64,000 nucleotides of DNA from Agathobaculum butyriciproducens. GTDB lineage: Bacteria; Bacillota; Clostridia; Oscillospirales; Butyricicoccaceae. The first letter of the stretch is position 1; each line of letters opens with the position of its first letter. The DNA is taken from NCBI GenBank assembly GCA_003096535.1, contig QEKJ01000002.1, forward strand, positions 124,001 through 188,000, in the 5' to 3' direction. The translations under genes and the position numbers were made by a program. Of this stretch, positions 62,001 to 64,000 are shown piece by piece. The notes beneath the pieces are model-generated. The model saw only the letters and a list, made by a program, of their open reading frames with translations, did not search any database and was not told the origin of the DNA.

Positions 62001-64000
62001 CCATAGAGGACGCAGACGGAAAAGAGCGCCGCGTGCTGAACGCCAAGGAGACCACCCTGGCAGCTCAAAAACAGCAGGCGATCCGGGAAGCCTTTAGGGA
62101 CTGGATCTGGAGAGACCCGGAGCGCCGCCAGACTTTGGTGCGCCAGTATAACGAAGAAATGAACTCTACCCGTCCCCGCGAGTATGATGGCAGCCACATC
62201 ACTTTTGGCGGCATGAACCCGGCCATTACCCTGCGGGAACACCAGAAAAGTGCCATCGCCCATGTGCTGTATGGCGGAAATACCCTGCTGGCACACGAAG
62301 TAGGCGCGGGCAAAACCTTTGAGATGGTGGCCGCTGCGATGGAAGCCAAACGCCTGGGCTTGTGCCAGAAATCTCTCTTTGTGGTTCCCAACCACCTGAC
62401 TGAGCAGTGGGCGTCGGAGTTTCTACGTCTCTATCCTTCCGCCAATATCTTAGTCACCACAAAAAAGGACTTTGAGACCCATAACCGAAAGAAGTTCTGC
62501 GCTCGTATTGCGACGGGTGATTATGATGCCATTATCATGGGACACAGCCAGTTTGAGCGTATCCCCATCAGCCGGGAGCGTCAGGAACGGCTTCTCTATG
62601 AACAGATCGACGAGATCACTGAGGGGATTGCAGAGGTACAGGCCAGTGGCGGCGAGCGTTTTACCGTCAAGCAGCTGGAGCGTACCAGAAAGTCTCTGGA
62701 AGCCAGACTGGAAAAGCTGCAAGCCGAGGGGCGAAAAGACGATGTGGTAACTTTTGAGCAGCTGGGTGTGGACCGATTGTTTGTGGACGAGGCCCACAAC
62801 TATAAAAACCTGTTTCTATACACAAAAATGCGGAATGTGGCTGGTCTTTCCACATCGGACGCGCAGAAATCCTCCGATATGTTTGCCAAGTGCCGCTATA
62901 TGGATGAGATCACCGGAAACCGTGGTGTGATTTTTGCCACCGGCACCCCGGTCAGCAACTCCATGACCGAGCTTTACACCATGCAGCGTTATCTTCAGTA
63001 TGAACGCCTGCAAGAACTGAACATGACCCACTTCGACTGCTGGGCTTCCCGATTTGGAGAGACCGTCACAGCATTGGAACTGGCACCGGAAGGCACCGGC
63101 TACCGAGCAAGAACGAGATTCAGCAAGTTCTTTAATCTGCCGGAGCTGATGAACCTGTTCAAAGAAGTGGCGGACATCAAGACCGCCGACCAACTGAACC
63201 TGCCCACCCCGGAGGTGGAATACCACAACATCGTGGCGCAGCCTACCGAACATCAGCAGGAAATGGTCAGGACCCTTTCGGAGCGCGCATCGCTGGTACA
63301 CAGTGGAACCGTTGACCCATCCCAGGACAATATGCTCAAGATTACCTCGGATGGCCGTAAGCTGGGCCTGGACCAGAGAATCGTCAACCAGATGCTGCCG
63401 GATGAACCTGGCACAAAGGTCAATCAGTGCGTGGACAACATCATGCAGATCTGGCGGGATGGCAAAGCTGACAAGCTGACCCAGCTGGTGTTCTGCGACA
63501 TTTCTACACCGCAGGCAAAAGCTCCTGCAAGCAAGGCGGCGAAAACGCTGGATAATCCACTGCTTCACGCATTGGAAGGCGCTGTGCCTCTGCCGGAGCA
63601 GGAACCGGTCTTTACGGTATATGACGATATTCGTCAGAAACTCATTGCTCAGGGAATGCCTGCCGACCAGATCGCTTTTATCCATGAAGCCAACACCGAA
63701 GTGCGGAAAAAGGAGCTGTTCTCTAAAGTCCGCACCGGCCAGGTTCGTGTCCTTTTAGGAAGCACCGCAAAGATGGGCGCAGGCACCAATGTGCAGGACC
63801 GTCTGGTGGCACTTCATGACCTGGACTGTCCGTGGAGACCGGGAGACCTTGCCCAGCGCAAGGGCCGTATCGAGCGCCAGGGTAACCAGAATCCTCTTGT
63901 CCATGTGTACCGCTATGTGACCGAAGGAACCTTTGACGCATACCTCTGGCAGACGGTGGAGAATAAGCAAAAATTCATCAGTCAGATCATGACTTCTAAA
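56048..64000 (+). CDS. Giant DNA methylase / SNF2-type helicase (3' end outside window)
   Basis: Open for 2651 codons to the window edge. An ArdC-like start (WQEWAGFLTTASRLYKYPF) is followed by an Arg/Glu/Pro-rich segment at about 258-376 that overlaps tnpV. Several repeat-like regions follow. The N6-adenine methylase has motif I EPSMGVGNFFG near 1408 and motif IV IGNVPFGQY near 1471. The helicase has Walker A HEVGAGKTFEM near 2086, VDEAHNYKN near 2246 and RKGRIERQGNQN near 2605. The ATG follows AAAGGAGGACAGAACACT. It probably protects or remodels transferred DNA. Confidence 0.9.
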   Translation, partial: MPTKAELYAQMADKVATQLTGSWQEWAGFLTTASRLYKYPFHEQLMIYAQRPDATACAEYDLWNEKMGRYVRRGSKGIALVDDSGDRPRLRYVFDISDTGTREHSRTPWLWQLEERHLDSVQAMLERTYDVSGDDLAGQLTEVAGKLAEEYWTEHQQDFFYIVDGSFLEEYDEYNIGVQFKAAATVSITYALMSRCGLEPERYFDHEDFMAIFDFNTPSTIGALGTAVSQINQQVLRQIGVTVRNAEREANQERSKQDEQSHDLHPERRLSDSRPEAEPAAGEIPGQVRQDEENLPERTPSHPLQPDVAEREAVPAPHRDRRDRPEQTGTDDAPAGEGSGSHRGTESQRSHEVGGPDEHLQSPGRGDPDGGAYQQLTLNLFLSEAEQIQSIDEAENVAHTSSAFSFAQNDIDHVLRLGGNTDRQRERVVAAFEKQKTTAEIAEILKTLYHGGNGLGSVSAWYAEDGIHLSHGKSVRYDRSAQVISWESAAERIGELLESGQFASNVELAEAAGYERSLLAEKLWYLYHDFSEEAREAGYLSCLSGIQRTGFPEETAWLAEQLSDPAFRQTLKEEYAAFWTAYQQDRDLLRFHYHRPREIWENLKDLDLPRRTFSSDLSQVPTVQHFITEDEIDAAMTGGSSFAGGKGRIYAFFMENHTDKEKVRFLKDEYGIGGRSHALSGATHSGEDHDGKGLHYKKQDCPDVHLNWEKVAKRITSLVQKGRYLTEQEQAQYDKIQAEKDLAEEDAIHAQQPEIEEETPKPTLREQFEQYKPVVTAAISEDVAYRNACGHSDRENAVIEGNAAVRRAVLGSKDMELIRLYSDIPEFRQRLHREVIDETYPKLHELLRPLSQEDIDTALCAWNGNIESKHAVVRYMKDHAREKDTAAWLAQEYGGSNSLFVVRAGSPEETQLPWPKVQRRLAQLIQEDRFYTEEEQDRFDNIDPIAIREALEERGIVNGQVADPEKLDNDPFIQQVRSDAEQIADAETEQTSEVSISDEEYDAVRRPIPQRTSYDPAAPVYAVGDTVYIEDDAYQITELREDTVQLLPTGMVYPIYRAERKEQFEQLLRADRRNAYYTEFLPIDPDKADQDLRDVLAHGLMDEADKKQISTLLQSGRSNSEIAYWLSRAYSGEIETLNLETGDIVDYRTTAQGIELEVMDAEEKRLAVLYFRWDEVAPLLRGMYARQLDGFGQEQPQPATESPTFHSETMAVYPGDKNNLPYDVVVERLHIEEPEPPAPVTEPEKTFEEVLDEHPVSIQVNGQWQTFPNAKAAEEASYEEYKANLRRNAKNFRITDEHLGEGGPKAKFQANVNAIRLLKELEAARQQASPEQQEVLSRYVGWGGLSDAFDPEKPAWALEYAQLKELLTPEEYAAARSSTLNAHYTSPTVIQAIYEAVDRMGFETGNILEPSMGVGNFFGMLPEKMRNSRLYGVELDPVSGRIAKQLYPKADITVGGFETTDRRDFFDLAIGNVPFGQYQVNDKAYNKLSFSIHNYFFAKALDQVRPGGVVAFVTSRYTMDAKDSTVRRYLAQRAELLGAIRLPNDAFKKNAGAEVVSDIIFLQKRDRPLDIVPEWTQIGQTEDGFSINRYFIDHPEMVLGRQAPVSTAHGMDYTVNPIEGLELSDQLHDAVKYIHGTYQEAELPELGEGEAIDTSIPADPNVKNYSYAIVDGQVYYRENSRMVRPDLNATAEARVKGLVELRDCVQELIDLQMDAAVPDSIIREKQAELNSLYDSFSSQCGLINDRANRLAYADDSSYYLLCALEVIDENGKLERKADMFTKRTIKPHQAVAVVDTASEALAVSISEKARVDMDYMSQLTGKTKEELAGELQGVIFRVPGQLEKDGTPHYVTADEYLSGNVRRKLRQAQRAAQQDPVYAVNVEALTAAQPKDLDASEIEVRLGATWIDKEYIQQFMYETFNTPFYLQRSIEVNYSSFTAEWQIKGKSSVSYNDVAAYTTYGTSRANAYKILEDSLNLRDVRIYDTIEDADGKERRVLNAKETTLAAQKQQAIREAFRDWIWRDPERRQTLVRQYNEEMNSTRPREYDGSHITFGGMNPAITLREHQKSAIAHVLYGGNTLLAHEVGAGKTFEMVAAAMEAKRLGLCQKSLFVVPNHLTEQWASEFLRLYPSANILVTTKKDFETHNRKKFCARIATGDYDAIIMGHSQFERIPISRERQERLLYEQIDEITEGIAEVQASGGERFTVKQLERTRKSLEARLEKLQAEGRKDDVVTFEQLGVDRLFVDEAHNYKNLFLYTKMRNVAGLSTSDAQKSSDMFAKCRYMDEITGNRGVIFATGTPVSNSMTELYTMQRYLQYERLQELNMTHFDCWASRFGETVTALELAPEGTGYRARTRFSKFFNLPELMNLFKEVADIKTADQLNLPTPEVEYHNIVAQPTEHQQEMVRTLSERASLVHSGTVDPSQDNMLKITSDGRKLGLDQRIVNQMLPDEPGTKVNQCVDNIMQIWRDGKADKLTQLVFCDISTPQAKAPASKAAKTLDNPLLHALEGAVPLPEQEPVFTVYDDIRQKLIAQGMPADQIAFIHEANTEVRKKELFSKVRTGQVRVLLGSTAKMGAGTNVQDRLVALHDLDCPWRPGDLAQRKGRIERQGNQNPLVHVYRYVTEGTFDAYLWQTVENKQKFISQIMTSK
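56820..57176 (+). CDS. tnpV: TnpV-family protein encoded inside the SNF2 gene in another frame
   Basis: A 118-aa protein with good ribosome site AAAGGAG eight bases before the ATG. It matches TnpV of Tn4451-type elements: YIQNGDYQIPDLKLS, SLGKYGRMRKTYLKEHRPILY, LPHLIEIDE-like segment, then MKWVGLMNTCKAQAEEILMVEL. The host reading frame stays open across the same 357 bases but there encodes an unusual Arg/Glu/Pro/His-rich stretch. It appears that tnpV was captured without breaking the larger gene. Role of TnpV is unclear. Confidence 0.82.
   Translation: MNNPMTYIQNGDYQIPDLKLSQQPEKSLGKYGRMRKTYLKEHRPILYNQMLLSEKLYPHLIEIDETAQSRLEQMMPQLAKEAGATEELKASDPMKWVGLMNTCKAQAEEILMVELINS

Larger units (their letters stand above)
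24597..64000 (+). mobile_element. Tn1549-like integrative conjugative element (left part)
   Basis: From parA onward nearly all genes lie on the plus strand in the order seen in Tn1549/CTn-type elements: parA, parB, HTH replication protein, pcfB, virD4, maff2, trbL-like, prgI, virB4, CHAP hydrolase, DUF4315, DUF4366, topB, primase, transfer-assisting protein and SNF2 helicase. The left edge is uncertain between the rpsI stop and about 25.0 kb. The right end, with this element's integrase and relaxase, is outside the window. A mobilizable element is nested at 31.7-42.2 kb. Confidence 0.88.

Noticed and set aside
1..64000. tRNA or rRNA genes
   Set aside because: I read the intergenic gaps for T-loop and acceptor-stem patterns and found none convincing; a dedicated search would settle it.

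Overview
The window looks like a chromosome segment of an anaerobic, spore-forming, butyrate-producing Clostridia (Firmicutes). The evidence is spmA/spmB, a spoIIID fragment and a SpoVT/AbrB-type regulator for sporulation, thl-crt-hbd, abfD, 4hbD and a But-type CoA-transferase for butyrate, and Clostridia-type integrative elements. A Butyricicoccus/Agathobaculum-like gut bacterium would fit, but genus is an inference.

Region 1 (1-6153) is the right end of an integrated element that starts left of the window. It carries a type I restriction subunit (hsdR, 5' end missing), a 1.2-kb non-coding zone with divergent direct repeats and strong secondary structure, a 55-aa protein and a large serine recombinase. 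The recombinase stop codon lies on the junction. Immediately after it the chromosome resumes in the middle of the helix-turn-helix of the sporulation regulator SpoIIID (3' half only, 6142-6309). The element therefore interrupts spoIIID, an arrangement like the skin element in sigK. This is the finding most worth checking.

Region 2 (6.3-24.6 kb) is chromosomal core: an AbrB/SpoVT regulator, spmA-spmB, then a minus-strand fermentation block. That block reads 4-hydroxybutyrate dehydrogenase, 4-hydroxybutyryl-CoA dehydratase, a small Cys-rich protein, a Pct/YdiF-type CoA-transferase, then thiolase, crotonase and 3-hydroxybutyryl-CoA dehydrogenase. It joins the 4-hydroxybutyrate and acetyl-CoA branches, which meet at crotonyl-CoA. 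Butyryl-CoA:acetate CoA-transferase (but) lies nearby on the plus strand, next to a polar amino-acid ABC transporter. The thl-crt spacer contains eight consecutive hairpins. An AgrC/AgrA-like two-component system, a TtcA-like protein and rplM-rpsI follow.

Region 3 (about 24.6-64 kb, running off the right edge) is a Tn1549-like integrative conjugative element (ICE) beginning just after rpsI. It has parA/parB, a replication-type HTH protein, PcfB, VirD4/TraG, Maff2, a TrbL/VirB6-like protein, PrgI, VirB4, a CHAP hydrolase, DUF4315/DUF4366 proteins, topoisomerase III, a primase-ArdC-like fusion, a transfer-assisting protein and a giant methylase/SNF2 helicase. A complete tnpV gene sits inside the giant gene in another reading frame.

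Region 4 is nested in Region 3. A 10.4-kb mobilizable element (31.73-42.14 kb) with MobA/MobL relaxase, primase, VapE-like helicase, TnpX-like serine recombinase and AT-rich secreted-protein cargo has inserted into maff2. It splits that gene and is flanked by a 17-bp near-perfect repeat. Candidate oriT and iteron-like repeats are visible inside it.
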